Shown here one piece after another: positions 24,683-33,633 of a stretch of DNA of 38,147 nt (positions are counted from its first letter, which is position 1; each line of letters begins with the position of its first letter). The stretch spans positions 116,291 to 154,437 of the forward strand of contig NZ_KB903537.1 of assembly GCF_000379805.1 (NCBI RefSeq), in the 5' to 3' direction. The translations under genes were made by a program, and so were the position numbers. The notes beneath the pieces are model-generated. The model saw only the letters and a program-made list of their open reading frames with translations. It was not told the DNA's origin and did not search any database. This DNA comes from Lewinella cohaerens DSM 23179 (GTDB taxonomy: Bacteria > Bacteroidota > Bacteroidia > Chitinophagales > Saprospiraceae).

Positions 24683-25528
24683 CTATTCCTTCACCAAATC
24701 GGAAATAATGGTGTTGCGTGCTTGTTCTATTTGCACCTGATTTTGATAAACCTGCCTTAGGAATTGTGCCTTTCGCGACTGCTGGTCCTTCAATTGAGCT
24801 GCCGCTTTTTCTACCAGTTGCCGGGCTTCTCCGCCACAATCTGAAGAAGGGTCTATTTTGCCAATTTCGTCGAGCGCAGCCTTAGGCATTTCCAAGGCCA
24901 ACTGCTGGTGAGCCATGTCCAGATGTTGCCGACAAGACGCTGCCTGATAATCCAGGTAGTAAGCCTGGCGCTTATTCCGGGCCTGAGCATAACAGGGAGA
25001 AGCCATCGGGATCGCATCCGTGATGGCGAGGGCCGTGAGTAAGTTGCCCCTTTCCGCTTGTTGGGCAGCTGTAGCCAATAAGTCATTACAGTTGGCTGTA
25101 AACGTCTTTTGATAATCCGCCTTTAGCGTTTCCCATAAGCGATTGGCTGAGGTGCCGCCGTTCGTCAATTGCCGGAGGGCATTCCGACGAGCGTCAGCCA
25201 GAGAACTACCCGTTGCTTGCAGCGATGTGCTGGCAGTGCTTATCACTTGGTCGCTACCGCTTAACCTCAAATTGACCAGTAGATCATAAGCGGCTACAAA
25301 ACGGGTACGCATCCCCTCTATCTGCCCTTCACGGGCGAGTACCAAATCAGCTTCCAGCAATACGCCCGAGAGACTGTCCAGTAGCGCACCATTACGTTGT
25401 AGAGCTGGCGTGAGTCGTTGCACAACATCCTTCTCCACACTTTTTGCAAAGCGTAATTGCAGGGGGATATCCTGTGCCATTCCGTTAAGGAAACCAGAGA
25501 GGAGCAAAAGCAGTGAAAATAATCGCAT
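24683..25528 (-). CDS. Periplasmic protein of unknown function in the CsgG-like operon
   Basis: This 281-residue protein starts at ATG 25528 with a signal peptide (MRLFSLLLLLSGFLNGMAQ). The first half has a segment ATGSSLADARRNALRQL, which resembles the GSG-sse-eA-rnAl pattern of FlgT/LPP20-type envelope domains. This is a weak similarity read by eye. The second half looks helical and repeat-like, with cysteines spaced near helix ends (ANCNDLL, SPCYAQA, ASCRQHL, SDCGGEA), suggesting tetratricopeptide-like hairpins with disulfides. No enzyme motif was seen. It is the last gene of the minus-strand unit, 31 bp after the methyltransferase. Its partners suggest an envelope assembly or stability role. 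I do not recognise a named family. Confidence 0.7.
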   Translation of the reverse strand: MRLFSLLLLLSGFLNGMAQDIPLQLRFAKSVEKDVVQRLTPALQRNGALLDSLSGVLLEADLVLAREGQIEGMRTRFVAAYDLLVNLRLSGSDQVISTASTSLQATGSSLADARRNALRQLTNGGTSANRLWETLKADYQKTFTANCNDLLATAAQQAERGNLLTALAITDAIPMASPCYAQARNKRQAYYLDYQAASCRQHLDMAHQQLALEMPKAALDEIGKIDPSSDCGGEARQLVEKAAAQLKDQQSRKAQFLRQVYQNQVQIEQARNTIISDLVKE

Positions 25529-25559
25529 AATTAGCTAGTTAAGAGAGTGTGTGCCGTAT

Positions 25560-26135
25560 TCATTTATTCATCTTCTTTACCGAAACCATTTCGTACTTTG
25601 TTTCTGAATGATGGTTTGATTCTTTATCCTCATAGATGTAAATCAATTCGACTTGATGAGTGATTTCCAAATCGTTACTATTCGAAATTATCGAATTAAG
25701 AATTTCTAATTTCCTACCCGTTTTTTGAATACAAATTGTGATTAATGTATTTGGTTTTGATTCGGCTATAACTCTGTTTAAAAATTCCGTTTCCTTTACT
25801 CTTTCTTTTTTACCAAAATGGAACATGCTATCCAAAAGAATAAATTCAAATTCTCCAAAATTCGAGTAGTTGAAAATGTCGTCAACGATTCCGAGTAATG
25901 GCAAGTTTTCTTTTTTTGCAATTTCATTTAACTGCCCAATTCCAACTTTGGAATTATCTATTCCTGTTACAACAAAGCCTAATCTTGCCAAAGCGATGGC
26001 GTCCCTTCCTTGTCCACAACCAAGATCCAGTAGTTTGCCTTTTACCTTTATCCCCGAATAAAAATCTATCAATTCAGGGTATGGACTTCCAAATAAGTTT
26101 TCTGATTGATAATAGTTATCGTACTCAACTTTCAT
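25560..26135 (-). CDS. Class I SAM-dependent methyltransferase, AT-rich
   Basis: This 191-residue protein starts at ATG 26135. The Rossmann motif I is LLDLGCGQGRDAIALARLG (about 36-54), followed by the acidic end of strand 2, VTGIDNSKVGI, and motif II/III-like FEFILLDSMFHFG. This resembles small TehB/UbiE-like enzymes, but the substrate is not known. It is visibly more AT-rich than the genes around it, with many AAA, AAT and TTT codons. It sits with 29-31 bp gaps between two envelope genes to which it has no obvious relation. That suggests recent acquisition into an existing operon. It is complete, with no frameshift. Confidence 0.88.
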   Translation of the reverse strand: MKVEYDNYYQSENLFGSPYPELIDFYSGIKVKGKLLDLGCGQGRDAIALARLGFVVTGIDNSKVGIGQLNEIAKKENLPLLGIVDDIFNYSNFGEFEFILLDSMFHFGKKERVKETEFLNRVIAESKPNTLITICIQKTGRKLEILNSIISNSNDLEITHQVELIYIYEDKESNHHSETKYEMVSVKKMNK

Positions 26136-26164
26136 TGTTTCCTGTTTTCTTCATCACAGACAAC

Positions 26165-27055
26165 CTAGTTGAGTGTAATGAATATTTTGTTTCCCTGCAC
26201 ATCACGTTCACAGTCGTATCCCAACTCGCGGAGGAAGTTCCTGAGTTTTACCGCAAAACGGTAAGCCCGGTAAGGCTGGCCATTTGTGGGATGCAAATAG
26301 GGTACTCTCAACTGGTCGACGATCATCTTGGTGGCCGTCATTCCTTGTAGGTGGTACTGGCCCCGGAGGGTATTTTCGCCCAACCAGTTGGCAATGACTT
26401 CTGCCAGTAGCAGGTCACTACCTGTTACAGGGCTGTCCAGGTCGTAGCTCACCGAAGGCGAGAGCGTTATGTTCAACGCTAACACACGCCCAGCCATGAG
26501 CATATCATGAAAACTTGACGTTATCTGCGGGATGAACTCGGGGAGTCCTTCTTCGGCTGCTCTTTGCACCAAACGCTCATACTGTTTGGTATAAAAGCTT
26601 GGGGAATGCGAAGTATGATTGGCCAGCGACACCCCCGAAACGGCATCGTAGGCCGTCATTATAAGGCCACCTGTACTGCCGTTATAAGATTCATTGATAA
26701 TAGGTTCTACCTCCACGTAGATATCTGCGCCAGACAATTCGATCACTTCTTGTTTGACGCTCGTGAGGTTGCCCCACTCAATGGTCTGATCGTTGGCTAA
26801 CTGCCGTAACCGCGCACGTAAATCAACCGTACTGTAACCCGCTGCTGCGAAGCCTTCGCGTACCGCCGTCACAGCGGTCAGCATTACTTTATCTTGCTCC
26901 AATTGCTGCCGCCAGTCTTCCCCTTGTTTCGCAAAGGGAATAACCATGATGGTAGGCTGATACCCAGGCATACTATCCAATCGGGGTTCTGTTTGGGCCA
27001 TAACCAACTGGGTACAGCTATAGAAAAACAACAGTAATAGGGTATATTTTCTCAT
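26165..27055 (-). CDS. DUF6175-like secreted protein
   Basis: This 296-residue protein starts at ATG 27055 with a signal peptide ending at MAQ (residue 21). QPTIMVIPFAKQGEDWRQQL, then VREGFAAAGYSTVDLRARL and SGADIYVEVEPIINES, resemble the Bacteroidota DUF6175 family (recognised by memory of family motifs). The N-terminal half has the alternating strand-helix layout of CsgG/TolB-N-like domains that build a protein from a 'new value, old value' fold. The C-terminus RNFLRELGYDCERDVQGNKIFITLN looks like a small alpha/beta domain. The function is unknown. It lies 78 bp downstream of the CsgG-like gene, so the two are likely transcribed and used together at the envelope. Confidence 0.72.
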   Translation of the reverse strand: MRKYTLLLLFFYSCTQLVMAQTEPRLDSMPGYQPTIMVIPFAKQGEDWRQQLEQDKVMLTAVTAVREGFAAAGYSTVDLRARLRQLANDQTIEWGNLTSVKQEVIELSGADIYVEVEPIINESYNGSTGGLIMTAYDAVSGVSLANHTSHSPSFYTKQYERLVQRAAEEGLPEFIPQITSSFHDMLMAGRVLALNITLSPSVSYDLDSPVTGSDLLLAEVIANWLGENTLRGQYHLQGMTATKMIVDQLRVPYLHPTNGQPYRAYRFAVKLRNFLRELGYDCERDVQGNKIFITLN

Positions 27056-27133
27056 TTCTTTATCGTTTTAGTATTCGTGTCGAGGTGTAGGAACTCTATA
27101 CACGATCCCGCGAACGCCAGTGAGCACCTTCAT

Positions 27134-28081
27134 CTAATCCACCAGTCCCAAAAACATCATTTTCATTAACCAGTGCGACTTTTGATCACCGGGAACAGCA
27201 TAAAGCACGTGCCCTTCTTCGCGAGCATCATACAGCTGGGTCGAACCTTTCAATATTTTACATTCCAATAGGCGATCTTCTTGCCGCTGAATGCGTGCCT
27301 CTGCCAAGACAATCGGCCGTGCAAGGGTATCGCCACTGATCACATAGTATTCGTTGAAGTAAATTTTCAGTTCCTGTCCAGAAAAATTTGGCATTGTGGT
27401 TGCCACCAAAACCTCATTGATTTTATTTCGGCTTTCATGTAAAACATCCACAACCTGCATTCCGCCCTGAAAAGTTCGTAAAACAAACCTCCTCACTTGT
27501 TTTGATAACTGAGCAGCAGCCTTGCGTTCGACCTGAGCGATCAAGCTCTCAAGCGGCGCATCCATTTCCGGCTCACCGACCCGGGTACTTAGAAACCCTT
27601 CCAAGTGACTGGTTTCAGCTTTCATCAATTGACCAGTGCGTACATCCAGCAGGCTTAGTTTCAATTGGTAACGCAAGCTTACTGTCTTCGTAGGCAGTCC
27701 ATCAGGAGAAGTCGACTGGCGAGGGACTAACTTGCGGCTCAGTACCCGACCGACCAGTAAGTAATCAGCACCCAGTGCAGCAATACTTTCCCGATCGCTG
27801 GCCAGGTAGTCCTCGTGGCGGACTTCTTCCCGCGCCATAAAAACTGCATCAAGGCGACGGCGATCAACGATACGGAATCCTTCGTTTTCGGTCAAACCTC
27901 GTTCGGCAGCTTCTCCAAGTAAGAGCAGGCTACCCTCTCCCATCTCTACATCACTGACAAAGGTCGGTACTCCAATCGTAGGTACTACAGATTGGCCTTC
28001 AACACCCAGCGAAAAGACAAGGAGCAAGAACAGCAGACAGAAATTTCTAAATAAACTTTTCATAGGAAAGAGTAAGCTCAT
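27134..28081 (-). CDS. CsgG-like outer-membrane assembly protein
   Basis: This protein has 315 residues from ATG 28081; a second ATG at 28063 gives MKSLFRNFCLLFLLLVFSLG, an equally good signal peptide. The body matches the CsgG/HfaB/LpoB type: IGVPTFVSDVEMGEG, a regulator-like helix, FRIVDRRRLDAVFMAREE, then LGADYLLVGRVLSRKL and a long strand pair ending in DVRTGQLMKAETSHL. CsgG forms the curli export pore, and the related LpoB stimulates peptidoglycan synthase. No lipobox cysteine is evident in the signal region, unlike true CsgG. No CsgA/B/E/F genes are nearby, so a curli role is not supported. It is the first gene of the minus-strand unit, with a -7 box just upstream. Confidence 0.82.
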   Translation of the reverse strand: MSLLFPMKSLFRNFCLLFLLLVFSLGVEGQSVVPTIGVPTFVSDVEMGEGSLLLLGEAAERGLTENEGFRIVDRRRLDAVFMAREEVRHEDYLASDRESIAALGADYLLVGRVLSRKLVPRQSTSPDGLPTKTVSLRYQLKLSLLDVRTGQLMKAETSHLEGFLSTRVGEPEMDAPLESLIAQVERKAAAQLSKQVRRFVLRTFQGGMQVVDVLHESRNKINEVLVATTMPNFSGQELKIYFNEYYVISGDTLARPIVLAEARIQRQEDRLLECKILKGSTQLYDAREEGHVLYAVPGDQKSHWLMKMMFLGLVD

Positions 28082-28105
28082 AACAACTTCATTGCACTTA
28101 AATCA

Positions 28106-28113
28106 CAAAGGTA
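28106..28113 (-). promoter_or_regulatory. Bacteroidota -7 box (TACCTTTG) for the CsgG-like operon
   Basis: On the minus strand TACCTTTG precedes ATG 28081 by 24 bp and ATG 28063 by 42 bp. It fully matches TAnnTTTG. The -33 position reads CATG rather than TTTG, so the upstream element is weak. Confidence 0.5.
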
Positions 28114-28236
28114 ACCGTATTCCAGAAAATGCCATGACAGCCTCTAAACTGTCCTTGTGCAGTCATTATTATCAAAAAGGATGATCTTTACGAATCAAAT
28201 TATTGTTACAGTGGCGTTCCTTAAAAAACAACAATT

Positions 28237-28953
28237 ATGAAACCTACGTATTGCTTATTACTCTTTTCGCTAGTTTTACTAGCCTGCAATCCTTCTACAT
28301 CACAAACGACAACGGCCCAGGAAATGCCGCCACCTACAGAAGAACCCGCGCCATCTTATTCCGCTTCTGATACCCCTACACTTGCAGAGGCCCAACTCGA
28401 TCGTGCATTGGAGGATTACAGCCAGGCCATTTTTGCCAGCGGTTGTTTTTGGTGTACCGAAGAGGTCTTTGAACGCGTAAAAGGCGTAAAAGGTGTTTAT
28501 TCCGGCTATGTTGGTGGAGAAGAGGGAATGCGGCCGACTTACAGTTCAATCGGAACCGGCAGAACGGGTTATGCCGAGGCTGTCGTGGTCTATTTTGACC
28601 CCACTATTGTCTCTTATGACTTATTGTTAGAGTTCTTCTATGCCAGCCATGATCCTACCCAACTCAACCGGCAGGGGCCGGACGTAGGCACCCAGTACCG
28701 TTCTGGTGTGTTTTATCTAAATGATGAACAAGCCAGCAAAGCCCGCGCCTACCAAGACAAACTCAACAGCACTGGTAAATATGACCAAGCTATAGCCACA
28801 GAAATCACTGCTGCCAGCACCTTCTACCTGGCAGAGGAATACCATCAGAATTATTATCCTCAGCATCCTGAAAATCCTTACATCCAGCGGGTCAGCCGTC
28901 CCAAGGTGGAAAAATTCGCAAAGGAATACGCTCAATATTTAGAAAAGGCTTAA
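28237..28953 (+). CDS. msrA: Peptide-methionine (S)-S-oxide reductase MsrA, predicted lipoprotein
   Basis: This 238-residue protein starts at ATG 28237. A lipoprotein signal ends in LLAC17, followed by a proline- and threonine-rich linker (about 18-58). The catalytic motif ASGCFWCTEEVFERVKGV gives C70 as the nucleophile. GYVGGE, GRTGYAEAV, DPTIVSYDLLLEFFYASHDP and EYHQNYYPQHPENPYI complete the MsrA signature. The enzyme repairs S-form methionine sulfoxide in proteins using thiol reductants. Most MsrA proteins are cytoplasmic; here the lipobox predicts membrane anchoring in the periplasm or outer membrane, where reducing power must be supplied from outside the cytoplasm. No MsrB is adjacent. 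It is monocistronic and convergent with the protease gene, sharing a bidirectional terminator. Confidence 0.95.
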   Translation: MKPTYCLLLFSLVLLACNPSTSQTTTAQEMPPPTEEPAPSYSASDTPTLAEAQLDRALEDYSQAIFASGCFWCTEEVFERVKGVKGVYSGYVGGEEGMRPTYSSIGTGRTGYAEAVVVYFDPTIVSYDLLLEFFYASHDPTQLNRQGPDVGTQYRSGVFYLNDEQASKARAYQDKLNSTGKYDQAIATEITAASTFYLAEEYHQNYYPQHPENPYIQRVSRPKVEKFAKEYAQYLEKA

Positions 28954-28959
28954 AAAACA

Positions 28960-29000
28960 TAGAGGGATGTGGGACGTTTAGATCGTCCCACATCCCTCTA
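28960..29000. terminator. Bidirectional intrinsic terminator between msrA and the protease gene
   Basis: A perfect 17-bp stem, TAGAGGGATGTGGGACG (28960-28976) with its complement (28984-29000), and a 7-nt loop. On the minus strand it is followed by TGTTTTTT, a good U-tract for the protease gene. The plus strand lacks a U-tract, though the stem may still stop msrA transcription. Confidence 0.9.
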
Positions 29001-29025
29001 CAACAACTCTGCCATTAAAGGCTTA

Positions 29026-32000
29026 CTAATATTTAAACAAACGTAGCGTTTCCTGCCAAGTAGCTCCTTGAATCACTACCTGGTAATTACCCGGTGGCAG
29101 GTAATCCATTTTCACTGGCATCGTGAAGTCACCACCACCTAGCTGGATATAATCTTTCTTGATGATACGCCCATGCGCATCCTGCAAAAACATTTCTACG
29201 TCTTCCTCCGTCTTGGTCCAACCGCTTAATTGAGCATTATTTGCTGTTGGGTTTGGATAAACCGACCATAAGCCCACACTAGAGGTATTCTGCGAAATAC
29301 CCGGCCAAGTCTGCAGGTTCATATTTCCATCATTGGCATTATCACCTTCTATCCACTCAATGGTATAGTCTTCTACTTCACCGTAACTGATATTCGCACA
29401 ATAGGAAGCAGGACTGCCATAACGCATAGAAATTCGCATACGGGTAGTACCCTGAGCATTTGACGGAGGCGTAAATTGAGTATTGACGAAACCTGCCTGA
29501 GGCCCGATTGATGTGACCTCTTCTCCTGGGTCCGCAAAATCTCCGTCGCGGTTATAATCAATCCATACCCTCCAGAACTCGTTATAATTTGTGCTGGTAT
29601 AGCCCGGCACCAACTTAAGAGTATGTGTAGCATCTTTTTCCAGGTGCAAGACAATGGAGGTATAATCTCCATAGCCATCATCGTTGCCGCTGGCATAATT
29701 GTTGCCATTGACAAAAATTGCACTTATCCACTCGTAATTAGTGTTTGCTCCCTGAGACTCACAATATACCAAGCCTGGGCCATCCGTACTTTCATCATTT
29801 ACCCAGACTTCGGTACTGGCCTGGCAACCGTTTTGGTCGGTAACATGAGCAGTATACTGCCCCGGCGAAAGATTGGATATCTGCTGCCCTTGGTCACCAT
29901 GCTCCCAATCCACCACATAAGGGCCTACTCCGCCATTGACGGCGATTTCAATAGCACCATTATTTCCGGCAGTAGCATGGGTAACACTTACGCCCAACTC
30001 CAGTTCTTGTGGATTTTGCAGCGGAAAACCACGCACGGCACTACAGCCAGCAGCATCAGTAATCGTCACCAAATACACACCGCCACTTAAACCTGAACGG
30101 ATAGCATCCTGACTTCCATCTGCCCAAAAATAAGAGAAGGGAGCCGTGCCTGAATTTACCTCAAGGGCAATCCAACCATCTTGGCCATTGAAACAAAGTG
30201 GATTCACACTGGTTCCTGATACAGAAAGGCCAACAGGGCTTACCAACTGGGTAGAAGCCACCGTTGAACAGTTTCCATCTGTTACCGTGAGCGAGTAATT
30301 CCCTGCGGCTAACCCTCCAATAAAATTACTGCCAGTAGCACCATTACTCCAGAGATAGGAATAATTCCCACTGCCACCAGAAACGGTAGCACTAATGCTG
30401 CCACTGTTTGCAAACTGGCAATTAGGCGACTGCGCATTTAACGAAACGACCAAAGGTGGGGCACCCTCAACCGAAATATTAGCAGTGGTGAAGCAACCAT
30501 TGGCGTCCGTAATCATAGCATAGTAATCACCGGCAGCAAGTCCGGTTCGGATGCCGCCCACTGCTCCATCTGCCCAGTCAATTTGATAAGGGCTTGTACC
30601 TCCACTAGGCAGAATCGTAATACTCCCTTGGGCACATATAGCAGGCATTACAGAATAGTTATAATGCAAAGGCGACGGCGCTGTCAGCATAACAGAACGG
30701 GTAATTGTTTGGGTACCATCATTAATCTGAACAGTATAGGAACCAGCGCCAAGGCCTGTAATCGTTGTTTGCTGACTTCCTGTACTCCAAGAATAGGTGT
30801 AACTTCCACTGCCACCAGTTGCGGTTACGCCCAGCGCTCCGGTGAGATCGCCCGAACAATCAATCCGATTGATAATTGTAGTCGTTGCTTGAAGTGGAGG
30901 AGTACCATTTTCTTCTACACAAAAAAGGTCATAGCTAATAGCATTAAATTCACCACCAGAGACCAATTCATTACCAAAACCATCTGTGAGACGGAACCAG
31001 CCATCGCCATTGGCACAGCACATTCCATCACTGTAAGCATCTGTAACAACTAGCGTGAAACAGCCCGGCGGCAGGCAAATCGTTTCTTCCAGGTAACTAA
31101 AGGCAGGTGTCCCAGTGTAAGGGCCTCCCGAATTTCTTATTGCTCCCGTAGCATCTAGGATATACCAAGAGGTTTCTCCAGGATAAAGATCAAATTGCAA
31201 GGCGAGAGTTACCACTGTTTCACAACCAAAATGCTCGTATTCTTGTGCATTCGCACGACGACCACTCAAGCCATTAGGGAAAACCGGGGCTACTGAATGC
31301 CAATATTTTTCGCCAACAACAGCATCTAATTCAACACTTAAGTCGGTGGTATTCTCAACAACTTCCATGTATTGATCTCCAAGTCGAAAGACTTCATAAG
31401 CGACCGCACCTGGTACCGGTTCCCAACTAGCAAGCGCCGTACTGGCATCCTGATAGTCTACCCTAAATTCTGGAACAGAAGATATAACACCCCGCTGTTG
31501 CGAAACCAAAGTCGTACTCCCCCGGCGGAGGCGAAACTTCAACTCACTGGTTGCATTATTAGGCACCGACCATACATAAGAACGGGTCGTTGGTGCCAAG
31601 TTGTTTGCCAGGTTAGACCAGCTTTGACCATTGTTGTACGAAACATCAAGGGAAAAAGGCTGTCCGTTCGTCACTGCATCCCAAACAATCATCGTCTCTT
31701 CAGCTGGTACATACGTCTCCCCTACTTGGGGACTAAGCAGCTCCATAGGAGACATTTCTATTTCATATACCACATAGTAATTCTGTGGTCCTTCAGGTAC
31801 TTCAAAGCCTTCTACGATGAGGTTGTAATAACCAGCAGCAGGCTGATCAATTACTACTTGCTCTACATTATTGAGGCGATCCAGTCCAGGAAGTGCAGCT
31901 CTTCCCAAGCTATCAAGATCGGGGAATGCACTCGGTATCCAAGGCAATTGCTGTTGGCCATTAGGCTTTTCTACCCGTAAGTCCAAGTCATTTACCAATG

Positions 32001-33633
32001 CTTTGGCACTCAATACACTGCCCGCTGGATCGTGCCAGTACAACATGACTTTTACGCGTTGGGCACCACTGGGGATCGCCAACTGAAATGACTGTGTTTG
32101 TTGGTGCGAAATTGTTCCTTGAAGGTAGTTTTCGGCTTGCAAACTGGCTAGCGCCTTGCGAGCATTCATACGCCCCCAGCCATAGTGAAAATCGGGGCCA
32201 GCAACGCCCAGGTCATCAGCAGTATTCAAGGTAAGCGCCTTGATTAAGGCAGAGGAAGGGTAGGCATTATTGTGGGTTTCCCGGTAATAACCATAGAGGA
32301 TAGCAAAAGCTCCGACAGTATTGGGTGCTGCTGCTGAGGTTCCAGAACTATAGCGGTAAGTATTATTCGGCCCAGTGGTATAATCATTTTGCCCTAAAGC
32401 ACTAAGATCAGGCTTAATTCTGCCATCAGGCGTTGGGCCTCGGCTGCTACTGGATAATAATTCATCGTTCCAATCAATATTTCCTATTGCAAGAACATTC
32501 TTTCCAGCCTTACGGCCACCCGTAATCGTAGCGTAATAGTTACCAGACTGGTTGGCACCTAACCAGCTGTAAGGATTGTAACAAGGATCCGTACCGTGAT
32601 TTCCCGCAGAAAATACGTGTAATAAATGTGGGTTATTGAACACCTGATCGTCAATGGTAACAGTTGACTGTTCATATACTTCTCCGCATCCTTCTCCAAA
32701 TGAAGTGGAGGTGATTGCAGTACCAAAATCTTCAAAATGAAGCGGTGCAAGATCCACATGGGTGTAGGAGCTTATGTCAAAAAGGTGAATCATTGCTCCC
32801 GGAGCACTTCCTGCTGTAGCAGGATTGATATTACCAGCACCCGCAGCCATACCACTGGTCATCTCGGCATGACTTCCCGTGTCGTATTGTGTATGATCAA
32901 CAAGTCGGCCATGAAAATCAAGATGAAAGACACCACCATCGTCACCGATAGCAATTGCCATTCCCTCTCCGGTATAAGGGAAGCCAGTAAAAGAACGAAT
33001 AATTCTACTGCTGAGGCGGCCAATATTCCCTTCTGGAATTGGAGCCACCGGAGCAGCTTCCGTGTACTTCAAAAGCGGGCAAGACAATGCTAACGACAGG
33101 TCATCAATAGCAATTTCGTAAGTCAACCATTTCTCCTGAAAAGATAAAATAGAAGCCCCTTCATTTTCAAGTGCTTGTGCTAATTGCAGAAGACTGACCC
33201 CAGGAAAAGGTACTCCAATGAGGTGATATGTCGTGGTATTTTCTTCACCACTACCAAAATTAAGGGGAGCATTGGGCCGCTTGTGCTGGGCCTCTAGCGG
33301 AACAACCTGAAGCATATCATCCTCTAGAAGGAATTCATCCGGCTGCGTATTGCTCACCAGATAAGCATAGTTATTCAAGTATTTATGAAAGAAAAGGCCA
33401 AGTTCAGCCAACTCCATTTTTCGTTCATCTGAAGCTATTCCTTCAAATTGAACAATAGCATAACAACCATTAAGTGGGTCGCAATTATTTTCCGGCCAAT
33501 ATGTCGGGAGTGTGTTCCTTTGAACAGAGGGTGTCGCAATGAGTTCATTATTCAATAATATCCCATTTCCATTCTGACTATAACCTGCTGCTGATAGTAC
33601 GCACACCAAACTTAGCCATACCAGGTATCGCAT
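29026..33633 (-). CDS. Secreted subtilisin-family (S8) protease with SprB repeats, GEVED domain and T9SS type A signal
   Basis: From ATG 33633 the protein has 1535 residues with signal peptide MRYLVWLSLVCVLSAAGYSQ. The S8 domain (about 205-490) has the catalytic triad in order: D231 or D232 (AIAIGDDGG), H255 (GSHAEMTSG), oxyanion N345 (FSAGNHG) and S433 (SSGTSAAAP). Beta-sandwich domains follow, including a segment with a fibronectin-like look at about 720-800. Five SprB repeats span about 910-1280. A GEVED domain (YCESQGANTN, GEVEDYTIEW) follows. The last about 75 residues (SVYPNPTANNAQLSGW, LRLFKY) are a type A T9SS signal. The region before the S8 domain may be a propeptide. It is probably a cell-surface or released protease. 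The reading frame continues to 33675, but the ATG at 33633 gives a better signal peptide. Confidence 0.92.
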   Translation of the reverse strand: MRYLVWLSLVCVLSAAGYSQNGNGILLNNELIATPSVQRNTLPTYWPENNCDPLNGCYAIVQFEGIASDERKMELAELGLFFHKYLNNYAYLVSNTQPDEFLLEDDMLQVVPLEAQHKRPNAPLNFGSGEENTTTYHLIGVPFPGVSLLQLAQALENEGASILSFQEKWLTYEIAIDDLSLALSCPLLKYTEAAPVAPIPEGNIGRLSSRIIRSFTGFPYTGEGMAIAIGDDGGVFHLDFHGRLVDHTQYDTGSHAEMTSGMAAGAGNINPATAGSAPGAMIHLFDISSYTHVDLAPLHFEDFGTAITSTSFGEGCGEVYEQSTVTIDDQVFNNPHLLHVFSAGNHGTDPCYNPYSWLGANQSGNYYATITGGRKAGKNVLAIGNIDWNDELLSSSSRGPTPDGRIKPDLSALGQNDYTTGPNNTYRYSSGTSAAAPNTVGAFAILYGYYRETHNNAYPSSALIKALTLNTADDLGVAGPDFHYGWGRMNARKALASLQAENYLQGTISHQQTQSFQLAIPSGAQRVKVMLYWHDPAGSVLSAKALVNDLDLRVEKPNGQQQLPWIPSAFPDLDSLGRAALPGLDRLNNVEQVVIDQPAAGYYNLIVEGFEVPEGPQNYYVVYEIEMSPMELLSPQVGETYVPAEETMIVWDAVTNGQPFSLDVSYNNGQSWSNLANNLAPTTRSYVWSVPNNATSELKFRLRRGSTTLVSQQRGVISSVPEFRVDYQDASTALASWEPVPGAVAYEVFRLGDQYMEVVENTTDLSVELDAVVGEKYWHSVAPVFPNGLSGRRANAQEYEHFGCETVVTLALQFDLYPGETSWYILDATGAIRNSGGPYTGTPAFSYLEETICLPPGCFTLVVTDAYSDGMCCANGDGWFRLTDGFGNELVSGGEFNAISYDLFCVEENGTPPLQATTTIINRIDCSGDLTGALGVTATGGSGSYTYSWSTGSQQTTITGLGAGSYTVQINDGTQTITRSVMLTAPSPLHYNYSVMPAICAQGSITILPSGGTSPYQIDWADGAVGGIRTGLAAGDYYAMITDANGCFTTANISVEGAPPLVVSLNAQSPNCQFANSGSISATVSGGSGNYSYLWSNGATGSNFIGGLAAGNYSLTVTDGNCSTVASTQLVSPVGLSVSGTSVNPLCFNGQDGWIALEVNSGTAPFSYFWADGSQDAIRSGLSGGVYLVTITDAAGCSAVRGFPLQNPQELELGVSVTHATAGNNGAIEIAVNGGVGPYVVDWEHGDQGQQISNLSPGQYTAHVTDQNGCQASTEVWVNDESTDGPGLVYCESQGANTNYEWISAIFVNGNNYASGNDDGYGDYTSIVLHLEKDATHTLKLVPGYTSTNYNEFWRVWIDYNRDGDFADPGEEVTSIGPQAGFVNTQFTPPSNAQGTTRMRISMRYGSPASYCANISYGEVEDYTIEWIEGDNANDGNMNLQTWPGISQNTSSVGLWSVYPNPTANNAQLSGWTKTEEDVEMFLQDAHGRIIKKDYIQLGGGDFTMPVKMDYLPPGNYQVVIQGATWQETLRLFKY

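Noticed and set aside
27134-28081. Curli secretion operon
   Set aside because: Only a CsgG-like gene is present; no CsgA, B, E or F genes and no clear lipobox.
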